A stretch of 64,000 bases of DNA, taken from Rhodobacter sp. Lineage in GTDB: Bacteria; Pseudomonadota; Alphaproteobacteria; Rhodobacterales; Rhodobacteraceae. The DNA lies in contig PNJK01000009.1 of NCBI GenBank assembly GCA_013821825.1, positions 1-64,000 on the forward strand, given 5' to 3'. A program made the translations under genes and the position numbers. The notes beneath the pieces are model-generated. The model saw only the letters and a list, made by a program, of their open reading frames with translations. It was not told the DNA's origin and did no database searches. Of the stretch, positions 29,058-37,723 are shown in pieces (the stretch's first letter is position 1; every line of letters begins with the position of its first letter).

Positions 29058-29130
29058 TCAGGGGGGCTGTCTGCCCCCCTCGCCGCGCTGCGGCTCACCC
29101 CCCGAGGATATTTTCCCAGAGAGGAAGACC
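29058..29130 (+). repeat. Dispersed intergenic repeat, copy 1 (hairpin plus GGATATTTT tail)
   Basis: A stem (GGGGGGC at 29061-29067, loop TGTCT, GCCCCCC at 29073-29079) is followed by a C-rich spacer and the tail GAGGATATTTTCCCAGAGAG. Closely related copies lie at 63173-63227 (same strand) and 63370-63445 (opposite strand). Here the tail's GAGGAAG (29121-29127) sits four bases before the permease ATG at 29132 and must serve as its ribosome binding site. Confidence 0.7.
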
Positions 29131-29131
29131 C

Positions 29132-30217
29132 ATGCTGAGGCTGGAAAAGCGCCCCTCGCCCTCGGCCTTCTGGGAGAAGGCATCGCCATTCCTTGCGGTG
29201 ATCCTGACGATGATCGCTGGTGGAATCATGTTCTGGATCCTGGGCAAGAACCCGTTCGAAGCGATCCGCACAATCTTTTGGGACCCGTTGTTCAACGATC
29301 AGTTCGCCAGTTATTCGCGGCCGCAGTTGCTGGTGAAGGCGGCACCGCTGATCCTGATCGCCATCGGGCTGTCGCTGGGGTTCCGGGCCGGCGTCTGGAA
29401 CATCGGGGCGGAAGGCCAGTACATCATGGGCGCGATCTTCTGTGCGGCAGCGGGGCTGGCGGTCTACCCGGTCGAAAGCCGGCTGGTCTTTCCGGTGATG
29501 ATCGTGGCGGGCGCGCTGGGCGGGTTCCTTTGGGCGATGATTCCGGCAATCCTGAAGACGGTGTTCCGCACCAATGAAATCCTGGTCTCGCTGCTGCTGG
29601 TCTACGTTGCGCAGAACATTCTGGCGATGATGGCCTTGGGCGCTTTGCGAAATCCGGAAGGCGGGGGGTTCCCGGGCAGCCGGAACCTGAGCCAGATCCC
29701 TGCGATGGCGAATCCCGAGCTTATCGCCGGCACTGGCATGCATTGGGGCGTGGTCGCCGCCTTCATGGCGGTAATCGCAGGCTATATCCTGCTTCAGCGT
29801 CATATCCTTGGGTTTCAGATCAAGCTGGCCGGTCAGGCCCCGAGAGCGGCACGGTTCGCCGGAGTGTCGCCCGCGCGGCTGGTGATCCTGTGTCTGGGAA
29901 TTTCGGGGGCGCTGGCAGGGCTGGCGGGGATGTTCGAGGTCACAGGCCCGGCGGGGCAAATCAGTATCGACTTCAATGTCGGCTATGGGTTCACAGCGAT
30001 CATCGTGGCCTTCCTTGGCCGGCTGAACCCGGTCGGCATCCTGTTCGCCGGGCTGCTGATGGCGCTGACCTATATCGGCGGCGAGCTGGCGCAGTTCATG
30101 CTGGGCCTGCCCTCGGCCGCGATACAGGCTTTCCAGGGAATGCTGTTGTTTTTCCTGCTGGCGACTGACCTGCTGACCAACTTCCGGATCCGGCTTGGAC
30201 AAAGAAAGGCTGCATGA
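29132..30217 (+). CDS. ABC transporter permease 1 (importer 2, BPD_transp_2 family)
   Basis: A 361-residue membrane protein with about ten hydrophobic helices. It shows the coupling-region motif GLSLGFRAGVWNIGAEGQ, a near match to that of the importer 1 permease, and GQISIDFNVGYGFTAIIVAF near the C-terminus. It starts just after the dispersed repeat, whose tail provides the ribosome site. Its stop overlaps the next permease by four bases (ATGA at 30214-30217). Confidence 0.88.
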   Translation: MLRLEKRPSPSAFWEKASPFLAVILTMIAGGIMFWILGKNPFEAIRTIFWDPLFNDQFASYSRPQLLVKAAPLILIAIGLSLGFRAGVWNIGAEGQYIMGAIFCAAAGLAVYPVESRLVFPVMIVAGALGGFLWAMIPAILKTVFRTNEILVSLLLVYVAQNILAMMALGALRNPEGGGFPGSRNLSQIPAMANPELIAGTGMHWGVVAAFMAVIAGYILLQRHILGFQIKLAGQAPRAARFAGVSPARLVILCLGISGALAGLAGMFEVTGPAGQISIDFNVGYGFTAIIVAFLGRLNPVGILFAGLLMALTYIGGELAQFMLGLPSAAIQAFQGMLLFFLLATDLLTNFRIRLGQRKAA

Positions 30218-31146
30218 TGTTCGGCAACATTGATCCGGCTCTGCTCATCGCGGCGCTGATGGTAAATTCGGTTCCCATCATGCTGGCTGCAACCGGCGAG
30301 CTGGTGGTGGAGAAATCCGGCGTCCTCAACCTTGGGGTCGAAGGGATGATGATCATGGGGGCGATCTGCGGCTTTGTGACCGCTGTCGTCACCGGGAACC
30401 CCTATCTGGGGTTTCTGGGGGGGGCTTTGGGGGCGATGGCCCTGTCAGCAATCTTCGGCTTTCTGACGCAGGTCTTGCAGACCAATCAGGTGGCGTCGGG
30501 GCTGGCGCTGACGCTGTTCGGGTTGGGGCTCTCCAGCCTGATCGGGCAAAGCTATGTCGGGATCAAGCCGCCCGCGACGGGCGACCTGCCGCTTGGACCC
30601 CTGAAAGACATTCCGTTTCTGGGCGAGGCGGTCTTCGGGCATGACTGGATGGTCTATGGATCCATCCTGATCGTGGCGGCGGTCTGGTGGGTGCTGAAAT
30701 ACAGCCGCCTGGGGCTGATCCTGCGGGCGGTGGGCGAAAGCCATGAGGCAGCACATGCGCTGGGCTACAAGGTCACGCGGATCAGGATGCTGGCGGTGTT
30801 GTTCGGCGGCGCTCTGGCGGGATTGGGCGGCGCCTATGTCAGCCTGGTGCGGGTGCCGCAATGGACCGACGGGATTACGGCGGGCGCAGGCTGGATTGCA
30901 CTGGCGATCGTGGTCTTTGCCAGCTGGAGGCCCTGGCGCGTCTTGGCCGGTGCCTATCTTTTCGGCGGTGTTTCGGTCTTGCAGTTGAACCTGCAAGCAG
31001 CCGGATCGGTTATCCCGGTAGAATACTTGTCCATGGCTCCGTATCTGATAACCATCCTTGTGCTGGTCATCATGTCTTCGGGACGTGGAAAAGCCGCACT
31101 GGCTGCACCGGCCTGTCTGGGCCAGAATTTCCACGCCTCGCGCTGA
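30214..31146 (+). CDS. ABC transporter permease 2 (importer 2, BPD_transp_2 family)
   Basis: A 310-residue permease, mostly hydrophobic, with ATGELVVEKSGVLNLGVEG as coupling region and RAVGESHEAAHALGYKV in the conserved cytoplasmic loop. It lacks the extra N-terminal helices of the importer 1 counterpart and has the usual family length. It pairs with the preceding permease. The binding-protein gene follows after a short gap with a hairpin, the reverse gene order of importer 1, where the binding protein comes first. Confidence 0.88.
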   Translation: MMFGNIDPALLIAALMVNSVPIMLAATGELVVEKSGVLNLGVEGMMIMGAICGFVTAVVTGNPYLGFLGGALGAMALSAIFGFLTQVLQTNQVASGLALTLFGLGLSSLIGQSYVGIKPPATGDLPLGPLKDIPFLGEAVFGHDWMVYGSILIVAAVWWVLKYSRLGLILRAVGESHEAAHALGYKVTRIRMLAVLFGGALAGLGGAYVSLVRVPQWTDGITAGAGWIALAIVVFASWRPWRVLAGAYLFGGVSVLQLNLQAAGSVIPVEYLSMAPYLITILVLVIMSSGRGKAALAAPACLGQNFHASR

Positions 31147-31158
31147 GGCCTAACACTC

Positions 31159-31178
31159 CGGGGGTGGGAAAACCCCCG
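31159..31178 (+). terminator. Intercistronic hairpin before the importer 2 binding protein
   Basis: CGGGGGT (31159-31165) pairs with ACCCCCG (31172-31178) around a 6-base loop, just after the permease stop and 7 bases before the ribosome site GGGGAG. It has no T run, so it is probably an attenuator or mRNA-stabilising element rather than a full terminator. Confidence 0.45.
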
Positions 31179-31197
31179 CACAATGGGGAGACGACCT

Positions 31198-32289
31198 ATG
31201 AATCGCAGAAACCTGCTTGCAACCGCCGCGCTGGGCCTTGGCCTGAGCTTCGGCGGAGCGGCATTCGCAGAAAGCCACGCCAAGACGAAGGCCTGCTTTG
31301 TCTATGTGGGGCCGATCGGTGATGGCGGCTGGACCTACCAGCACCATCAAGGTGCACTGGCCGTGCAAGAAGCCTTTGGTGACAAAGTCGAGATCGCCTA
31401 CCAGGAAAACGTGCCCGAGGGTGCGGATGCGGAGCGTGTGCTGACCCAGATGGCGCTTTCGGGCTGCAACATCATCTTCACCACCTCGTTCGGCTATATG
31501 GACCAGACCAACGCAGTGGCCGCGAAATTCCCGGATGTGAAGTTCGAACATGCGACGGGCTACAAGCGCGAGTATCCGAACGTCTCGACCTATAACGCGC
31601 GCTTCTATGAAGGCCGTGCCGTGCAGGGCCTCATCGCGGGCAGGATGACCAAGTCGAACAAGATCGGCTACATCGCGTCGTTCCCGATCCCCGAAGTCAT
31701 CATGGGGATCAACAGCTACTATCTGAACGCCAAGAAGGTGAACCCGGCGGTCGAGCTTTCCATTGTCTGGGCCTTCACCTGGTTCGACCCCGCCAAGGAA
31801 GCCGACGCCGCGAAGGCGCTGATCGATCAGGGAGTCGACGTGATCGCGTCGCACACCGATTCGACCGCCCCGTTGGCCGAAGCAGCCAAGACGGACGGCG
31901 CTGTGATCGGCTTTGGTCAGGCCTCGGACATGGCGGAATACAAGGACGGGCCGCGCGTCAGTTCGATCATCGACAACTGGGCGCCGTACTATGTGAAGCG
32001 TGTTGGCGCGCTGATGGACGGAACCTATGAGCAGGCCGACACCTGGGATGGGATCGCCGGCGGCGAAGTCGAGATCGGCGAGATCACCGATCGCGTCCCG
32101 GCAGAAGTGAAGGCCGAGGCCGAGGCGTTGAGAGATGCCATCGCGGCGGGGACCTATCACCCGTTCACCGGCCCGATCAAGAAGCAGGATGGCTCTGACT
32201 GGCTGGCTGAAGGCGAGGTTGCGTCGGACGGTGACTTGCTGGGAATGGGCTTCTACGTCGAAGGCATTGTCGGCGATATTCCCAAGTAA
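31198..32289 (+). CDS. BMP-family ABC transporter substrate-binding protein (importer 2)
   Basis: The 363-residue protein has a twin-arginine-like/Sec signal start (NRRNLLATAALGLGLSFGG, then AAFAES) and the BMP domain: VYVGPIGDGGWTYQHHQGA, FTTSFGYMDQTNAVA and FYEGRAVQGLIAGRMTK. The start at 31198 follows GGGGAG by eight bases; an in-frame upstream codon at 31183 is less likely. Its pocket sequence differs clearly from the importer 1 receptor (GDGGW versus GGIDDNSF), suggesting a different ligand. Context with xdhABC points to a purine base or nucleoside. It ends with TAA and is followed by a strong terminator. Confidence 0.88.
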   Translation: MNRRNLLATAALGLGLSFGGAAFAESHAKTKACFVYVGPIGDGGWTYQHHQGALAVQEAFGDKVEIAYQENVPEGADAERVLTQMALSGCNIIFTTSFGYMDQTNAVAAKFPDVKFEHATGYKREYPNVSTYNARFYEGRAVQGLIAGRMTKSNKIGYIASFPIPEVIMGINSYYLNAKKVNPAVELSIVWAFTWFDPAKEADAAKALIDQGVDVIASHTDSTAPLAEAAKTDGAVIGFGQASDMAEYKDGPRVSSIIDNWAPYYVKRVGALMDGTYEQADTWDGIAGGEVEIGEITDRVPAEVKAEAEALRDAIAAGTYHPFTGPIKKQDGSDWLAEGEVASDGDLLGMGFYVEGIVGDIPK

Positions 32290-32383
32290 GGGCGCACCCG
32301 GCGCAGGTTGGGGGGCAACCCCGGCCCGCGTTGTGAGGTGAGGGTTTCATACCCGACAGCCTTGTGGGATAGCTGATGAAGAC

Positions 32384-32416
32384 AAAGGGGGGCATGGGAT
32401 TCCGTGCCCCCTTTTT
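32384..32416 (+). terminator. Rho-independent terminator after importer 2
   Basis: AAAGGGGGGCA and TGCCCCCTTTTT form a stem around a short loop, with the T run at 32412-32416. It lies about 95 bases after the binding-protein stop and directly before the next gene's ribosome site, so it ends the xdhABC-importer 2 operon. Confidence 0.8.
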
Positions 32417-32436
32417 GAACGGCCGAGGGGTTGGGA

Positions 32437-33513
32437 ATGCACTCGGATTTTCTGATCATCGGCGGTGGCATCGCCGGCATCTCGGCGGCGGCGCGGCTGT
32501 CGGCCCTGGGGTCCGTGATCGTGCTGGAGGCGGAGGCGGCGCTGGCGCATCACGCCTCGGGACGGTCGGCTGCGCTTTTCGAGCCGCGCTATGGCGCCCC
32601 CGCCGTCGTGGCCTTGTCCATGGCCTCGGGCGACTACTACAAGGGCGCGGCTGGCGTGCTGTCGCCGCGCGGGTTGATGGTTGTGGCCAAGGCTGATGCC
32701 AGGGACGCCTTCGATGCGGACGTGCTCGCGATGGACTTCACGCCGGTCAGCATGGCCGAAGCGCGGGCGATGGTCCCCATCCTCAACCCGAAAGTGGTGG
32801 CCCATGCCGCCTATGCCGACCACGCCGAGGATATCGACACCGACCTTCTGCTGCAAGGTTTTGCCCGTGAGGCAAAGTCGCGTGGTGCGCAGATCCTGAC
32901 CGGGGCGCGGGTCGGCGCGATCGCCAAGGACGTCGCGGGTTGGCGGGTGGACAGCAGCGCCGGCACTTTCACGGCACGCATGATTGTCAACGCCTCCGGG
33001 GCCTGGGTCGATCATGTGGCGGCGATGGCGGGGGTGCGACCCTTGGGATTCATGCCCTTGCGCCGGTCGATGGCGCGCATTCCGGCTCCCGGTGGCCATG
33101 ATGTCAGCCGCTGGCCAATGATGTTCGGGCCGGGTGAGGATTGGTATGCCAAACCTGATGCCGGGGCCCTGATCGTCAGCCCCGCCGAGGAAGACCTGAT
33201 GGAGCCACATGACGCCTGGGCTGACGACTTGGTGCTGGCCGAGGGTCTTGCACGCTATGAAGAGATGATGACCGAACCAGTGACGCGGCTTCTGGCCAGT
33301 TGGGCAGGACTTCGCACCTTCTCGCCTGACCGAGTGCCAGTGATCGGGCCGGACCCGCGCGAACCGTCGTTCTTCTGGTTGGCCGGCCAGGGGGGGTACG
33401 GGTTCCAGTCCTGCCCTGCTGCAAGCCTGCTGGTTGCCGACCTTTTGGGAGGGCGGCCCCCTGAAATCGACGCCGGGCTGGTGGCCGCTCTGTCGCCCGC
33501 GCGTTTTGGGTAG
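32437..33513 (+). CDS. FAD-dependent oxidoreductase (DAO family)
   Basis: The 358-residue protein starts with an FAD-binding dinucleotide fold (DFLIIGGGIAGISAAARL, then VIVLEAE) and ends with the DAO-family GLRTFSPDRVPVIGPDPR and FWLAGQGGYGFQSCPA motifs. Relatives oxidise D-amino acids, sarcosine-like secondary amines or glycerol-3-phosphate. The ATG at 32437 is preferred to a TTG at 32431. It stands alone after a terminator and is followed by a GH25 gene. Its substrate cannot be named; proximity to a dimethylglycine/sarcosine dehydrogenase-type gene suggests an amine. Confidence 0.8.
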   Translation: MHSDFLIIGGGIAGISAAARLSALGSVIVLEAEAALAHHASGRSAALFEPRYGAPAVVALSMASGDYYKGAAGVLSPRGLMVVAKADARDAFDADVLAMDFTPVSMAEARAMVPILNPKVVAHAAYADHAEDIDTDLLLQGFAREAKSRGAQILTGARVGAIAKDVAGWRVDSSAGTFTARMIVNASGAWVDHVAAMAGVRPLGFMPLRRSMARIPAPGGHDVSRWPMMFGPGEDWYAKPDAGALIVSPAEEDLMEPHDAWADDLVLAEGLARYEEMMTEPVTRLLASWAGLRTFSPDRVPVIGPDPREPSFFWLAGQGGYGFQSCPAASLLVADLLGGRPPEIDAGLVAALSPARFG

Positions 33514-33578
33514 GGCATTCCGCCGATCCGGGAAATCGCCTCGTGACAGCGGACCAAAGGCACGGCAGCATTCACCCC

Positions 33579-34373
33579 ATGATGCGTGCACTTCCGGTTC
33601 TTGCCCTTTTCCTGCTGGCCGCCTGCGGTGGACGCCTGGCGCCGGATACGGCATCGCCGGACGAAGGCCCGCAGATTACGGTCACGTCCTCCAACTTCAG
33701 CGACGCAGACCCGACCGACTGGCCGGGCCGGTCGCCTGACCGCTACCCTGTGCACGGGATCGACCTGTCGCGCTTCCAGACATCGGTCGACTGGGCGACG
33801 GCCCGGGCCAATGGGGTGAACTTCGCCTTCATCAAGGCGACCGAAGGCGGCGATCTGGTGGATCCGATGTTCGAGGAGCATTGGCGTCAAGCCGGAGCTG
33901 CGGGCGTTAGGCGCGGGGCCTATCATTTCTTCTACCATTGCCGTCCGGCAGCCGAGCAGGCTCGCTGGTTCATTCGCCATGTGCCACGCACGCCCGGCAG
34001 CCTGCCTCCGGTGCTGGACATGGAATGGACGCCCACGTCGCCGACCTGCACGATCCGGCGCGATGGCGCGACGATCCGTGAGGAAGCCCGCATCTTCATC
34101 TCGATCCTCGAGCGCCACTATGGCCAGCGCCCGGTGATCTACACCACCGTCGATTTCTACGAGGAAACCCAGTTGTGGCGGCTTCCGGGGGTGGAATTCT
34201 GGCTGCGCGCGGTCGCGGGTCATCCCGGCGAGGTCTATGCAGGCCGACCGTGGAGCTTCTGGCAATACACCTCAACAGGCGTCGTTCCGGGCATTGCCGG
34301 TCAAGTCGACATCAACGTCTTTGCGGGGTCGGAGGCAGCCTGGGCCGACTGGATCGGCGGCCGCGCGCTTTAG
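33579..34373 (+). CDS. GH25 family lysozyme-like lipoprotein
   Basis: The 264-residue protein has a lipoprotein signal peptide (RALPVLALFLLAACGG, lipobox LAAC) and a glycoside hydrolase 25 domain. That domain has HGIDLSRFQTSVDW at the start, FAFIKATEGGD, the catalytic DME in PVLDMEWTP, and a C-terminal WSFWQYTSTG. GH25 enzymes cleave the glycan strand of peptidoglycan. As an outer-membrane-anchored protein it may act in wall remodelling. The start at 33579 gives a standard signal peptide; an upstream start at 33543 would add 12 polar residues. Its stop overlaps that of the convergent small membrane protein. Confidence 0.85.
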   Translation: MMRALPVLALFLLAACGGRLAPDTASPDEGPQITVTSSNFSDADPTDWPGRSPDRYPVHGIDLSRFQTSVDWATARANGVNFAFIKATEGGDLVDPMFEEHWRQAGAAGVRRGAYHFFYHCRPAAEQARWFIRHVPRTPGSLPPVLDMEWTPTSPTCTIRRDGATIREEARIFISILERHYGQRPVIYTTVDFYEETQLWRLPGVEFWLRAVAGHPGEVYAGRPWSFWQYTSTGVVPGIAGQVDINVFAGSEAAWADWIGGRAL

Positions 34374-34684
34374 GGACGCTTGCCGGATCGCCAGCGTCGC
34401 CGACACCGTCCGACGCGGTGCCGCGCCCGAATCACAAACCCCGAAATCGGGCCGCGCAACCTTGGCAGGTCCACCGCCAGGAACAGCAGGCCGATCGGCA
34501 GCATCCAGATGCCCAGGATTGGCAGGAACGAAAACAGCCCCCCGACAATGAACAGCAGGGCCAGAGGCAAGCGCACGACCCACCACCCCTTGCGCCTGAG
34601 CACGGTCAGCGGGACGCGCAAGGCGGGGAATGCCCGCTGCAGCGCGTCAAACTGCCTCTGAAACCGTCGGTCCCGCCGCGACAT
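34370..34684 (-). CDS. Small membrane protein of unknown function
   Basis: A 104-residue protein with a basic N-terminus (MSRRDRRFQRQFDALQRAF), two adjacent hydrophobic segments around residues 38-70 (RLPLALLFIVGGLFSFLPI, then MLPIGLLFLAVDL) and a basic C-terminus. This hairpin layout suggests an inner-membrane protein with both ends in the cytoplasm. I do not recognise a named family. It converges with the GH25 gene (stops overlap by three bases) and lies 59 bases from the end of the next minus-strand gene. Confidence 0.65.
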   Translation of the reverse strand: MSRRDRRFQRQFDALQRAFPALRVPLTVLRRKGWWVVRLPLALLFIVGGLFSFLPILGIWMLPIGLLFLAVDLPRLRGPISGFVIRARHRVGRCRRRWRSGKRP

Positions 34685-34743
34685 GTCCTACCTCTTCACG
34701 CCCACAAGATGGAGGTCGGGCGTGACGGCTTCAAGACGGGTGA

Positions 34744-37242
34744 TCAGCCGTCGACACGGATCCGCGCGTTCGCCGGGTCGAAGGGGCTGTCTTCAGTGAC
34801 GACGGCATCCCATTCCTTGAGCTGGATCTTGACCCGCAGCCTGGTGCCGGGTTCGGCTAGGTCCGGGCGAACATAGCCCATGCCGATCTGCTTGCCGAAG
34901 GCGACCGAGTAGCCGCCCGAAGTCAGGCGCCCGATCTTCTGGCCGTCAAGAAGCAGCGCTTCCTTGCCCCAGGGATCGGCGTCCGCAGGCCCGTCGATCA
35001 GCAGGGTCACGCATTTTGACCGGATGCCGGTGCCGATCATCATCTGCTTGCCGCGGAAATCCTTGGTCATGTCGACAAAGCGGTCAAGGGCGGCCTCAAG
35101 CGGGGTCGCGTCGCGGCCAAGCTCGTTGCCAAAGGCGCGGTAGGATTTTTCCTGCCGCAGCCAGTTCTGCGCCCGAGCTCCGACGCCTTTCAGGCCGTGC
35201 TTTTCGCCGACCGACCAGATCAGATCCCAGAGGTAGAGGCCGAACTCGACCGGGTAGTGAAGCTCCCAGCCAAGCTCGCCCGTGTAAGCCACGCGAACCG
35301 CACGGACCGGGCACATGCCAAGCTCGATGTCGCGGTAAGCAAGCCAGGGGAAGCGCTTGTTGGAAAGGACGGTTTCGGGATCGCGGTCTTTCACGATGTC
35401 CTTCAGCAGCGCCCGCGCATTCGGGCCGGCCAGCGCGTAGACGCCCCATTGGGTGGTTATGTCATGGATGTCGATATGGCCCTTGCCTTCCGCCATCCAG
35501 TCGTCTGCGGCCTTCTGCAGGAAATCATAGTCATAGGCCGTCCAGGCGCCCGCCGAGATCAGGTGGTATTCGTCCTGCTTCAACCGGACGATGGTGTATT
35601 CGGTGCGGGTGGTGCCGTGGTCGGTCAACGCATAGGTCAGGTTGATCCGGCCCACGTTCGGCAGTTTGTTGCAGGTGAAGTGGTCAAGGAAGGCCGTCGC
35701 CCCCGGCCCGCGCACCAGATGTTTGGTGAAGGCGGAGGCGTCGATGATGCCCACAGTGTTGCGGACGGCCTCGGCTTCGGCCTTCGCAAAGGGCCACCAT
35801 GCACCGCGGCGGAAGCTGCGGCTGTCGTGGTCGAAGGTCGCCGGGGCATCGACGGGCCCGTAATAGTTCGGGCGTTCCCAGCCGTTCACCTGACCCATCT
35901 GCGCGCCCATTTCCTTCTGGCGGTCATAGGCGGGCGCCGTGCGCAAGGGGCGGCAGGCTTCGCGTTCTTCGTCCGGGTGGTGCAGGATGAAGACGTGGTC
36001 GTAGCATTCCTCGTTCTTGCGGCTTGCATACTCGGTGGTCATCCAGTTGCCAAAACGCTTGGGGTCGAGGCTGGCCATGTCGATCTCGGCCTCGCCTTCG
36101 GTCATCAGCTGGGCAAGGTAATGACCCGTGCCGCCCGCTGCCGTGATGCCGAACGAAAAGCCTTCTGCCAGCCACATGTTGCGCAGACCGGGCGCGGGGC
36201 CGACGAGCGGGTTGCCGTCGGGAGTATAGCAGATCGGGCCGTTGTAATCGTCCTTGAGGCCCACGGTTTCCGACGAGGGAATCCGGTGGATGAAGGACAT
36301 GTACTCCTGCTCGATCCGTTCGAGGTCGAGGGGGAAGAGGTCGGCGCGGAAGGATTCCGGCACCTCATAGGGGAAGCGGGCCGGGGCGCCCTTCTCGTAA
36401 GGCCCCAGAATCCAGCCACCGCGCTCTTCGCGCACATACCACTTGGCATCGGCATCGCGCAGGACCGGGTGCTGCGGGTTGGTCTTGCGCCATTCGACGA
36501 GGGCCGGGTCGGGTTCGGTGACGATATACTGGTGCTCGACCACCACGGCGGGGGTCTTGATCCCCAGAAGCCGCGCGGTCCGCTGGGCGTGGTTGCCGGT
36601 GGCGGTTACGACATGCTCGGCGGTGATGTCGAACTTGTCGTCGGAGGCGACAAGGTTGCCGCCCTGTTCGACCATGCGGCTGCAGGAAACGATCCACTCC
36701 GAACCCGTCCAGCGGTAGCCGTCGACCTGCACCTTGCGCTCGAAAGTGCAGCCGAACTGGCGGGCACCCTTGGCCATGGCCTGCGTCACGTCGGCCGGGT
36801 TGATGTAGCCGTCCTGCGGGTGGTAAAGCGCGCCGATCAGGTCTTCGGTGCGGACCAAGGGCCAGCGGTCCTTGATGTCCTTCGGCGTCAGAAACTCGTG
36901 GTAGACCCCGGCGGTTTCTGCGACGGAGGAGTAAAGCATATACTCATCCATCCGCTGCTGGTGTTGCGCCATCCGCAGGTTGCCGACGACGTAGAAGCCG
37001 GGGTTGAGACCCGTCTCCGCCTCCAGCCCCTTGTAGAAATCAACCGAGTATTTGTGGATATGGGTCGTGGCATAGGACATGTTGAACAGGGGAAGCAGCC
37101 CCGCCGCATGCCAGGTGGAGCCCGCCGTCAGCTCGTCGCGTTCGACCAGCATCGTGTCCCACCCCGCCTTGGCCAGATGGTAGGCGATCCCGGTGCCCAC
37201 GGCGCCACCGCCCACGACCAGTGCTTTGACATGCGTTTTCAT
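34744..37242 (-). CDS. Dimethylglycine/sarcosine dehydrogenase-type flavoprotein with GcvT-like C-terminus
   Basis: The 832-residue protein has an N-terminal FAD domain (VVGGGAVGTGIAYHLAKAG) with GSTWHAAGL, where H45 is the residue that carries covalent FAD in dimethylglycine and sarcosine dehydrogenases. The second half (about 440-830) is a GcvT-like folate-binding region (GAWWPFAKAEAEAVRNTVG, YTGELGWELHYP, LRQEKSYRAFGNEL). The enzyme demethylates N-methylglycines and hands the one-carbon unit to tetrahydrofolate. It is monocistronic on the minus strand. A regulator remnant and a palindrome lie upstream. Which substrate it prefers cannot be told. Confidence 0.85.
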   Translation of the reverse strand: MKTHVKALVVGGGAVGTGIAYHLAKAGWDTMLVERDELTAGSTWHAAGLLPLFNMSYATTHIHKYSVDFYKGLEAETGLNPGFYVVGNLRMAQHQQRMDEYMLYSSVAETAGVYHEFLTPKDIKDRWPLVRTEDLIGALYHPQDGYINPADVTQAMAKGARQFGCTFERKVQVDGYRWTGSEWIVSCSRMVEQGGNLVASDDKFDITAEHVVTATGNHAQRTARLLGIKTPAVVVEHQYIVTEPDPALVEWRKTNPQHPVLRDADAKWYVREERGGWILGPYEKGAPARFPYEVPESFRADLFPLDLERIEQEYMSFIHRIPSSETVGLKDDYNGPICYTPDGNPLVGPAPGLRNMWLAEGFSFGITAAGGTGHYLAQLMTEGEAEIDMASLDPKRFGNWMTTEYASRKNEECYDHVFILHHPDEEREACRPLRTAPAYDRQKEMGAQMGQVNGWERPNYYGPVDAPATFDHDSRSFRRGAWWPFAKAEAEAVRNTVGIIDASAFTKHLVRGPGATAFLDHFTCNKLPNVGRINLTYALTDHGTTRTEYTIVRLKQDEYHLISAGAWTAYDYDFLQKAADDWMAEGKGHIDIHDITTQWGVYALAGPNARALLKDIVKDRDPETVLSNKRFPWLAYRDIELGMCPVRAVRVAYTGELGWELHYPVEFGLYLWDLIWSVGEKHGLKGVGARAQNWLRQEKSYRAFGNELGRDATPLEAALDRFVDMTKDFRGKQMMIGTGIRSKCVTLLIDGPADADPWGKEALLLDGQKIGRLTSGGYSVAFGKQIGMGYVRPDLAEPGTRLRVKIQLKEWDAVVTEDSPFDPANARIRVDG

Positions 37243-37375
37243 TTGAAGGACTCCCGGAAGACGTTTGCCCCTATCTGCCAGACCCGGGCCAAACCGGACA
37301 AGTCCACCCGACCATTGGCGTCAGAAAACGACATGGCGCAGATTAGCGACCCCTCGTCCTGTCAGCCCGCCCGAA

Positions 37376-37642
37376 TCAGCGGGCAAGACTGGCGGTGTGC
37401 CGGGCGCTGACCCGGTGCAGATCGGCTGGCGGACTGTCCTCGGCCTTGACGAATTCGACGAACAACTGGTTCAGGCTGTTGAAGATCACCTGACCCAACG
37501 CCTCGGTGTCGATCCCGGGCAAGGCATCGCCGCGCGATTTCAGGGCGGCGAGCAGGTCGCAGGCCTTCGCGGCAAGCATCGCGTCAAGTTCCGTATAGCG
37601 CTTTGAAAACGGGGGTCCTGGCACCTCGATCGAAAATGCCAT
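37376..37642 (-). pseudogene. Possible TetR-family regulator, C-terminal remnant
   Basis: An 88-residue frame with helical sequence (ELDAMLAAKACDLLAALKSR and VIFNSLNQLFVEFVKAED) resembles the ligand-binding half of TetR regulators. The helix-turn-helix N-terminus that should precede it is absent; an in-frame TGA lies 15 codons upstream of the ATG. It sits 133 bases upstream of the flavoprotein gene on the same strand, where its regulator would be expected. It could instead be a small independent protein; the family assignment is tentative. Confidence 0.4.
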
Positions 37643-37723
37643 GGCCTTGCGCCCGACCGGTGGCAGTGATTTCAGGTGGTTCCGTCAAAAAATCACCACA
37701 GTTTAGGCCCTACTTATGTCACA

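Noticed and set aside
28784..30202. A 472-codon minus-strand frame across importer 2 genes
   Set aside because: It opposes clear ATPase and permease motifs and shows no protein-like features.
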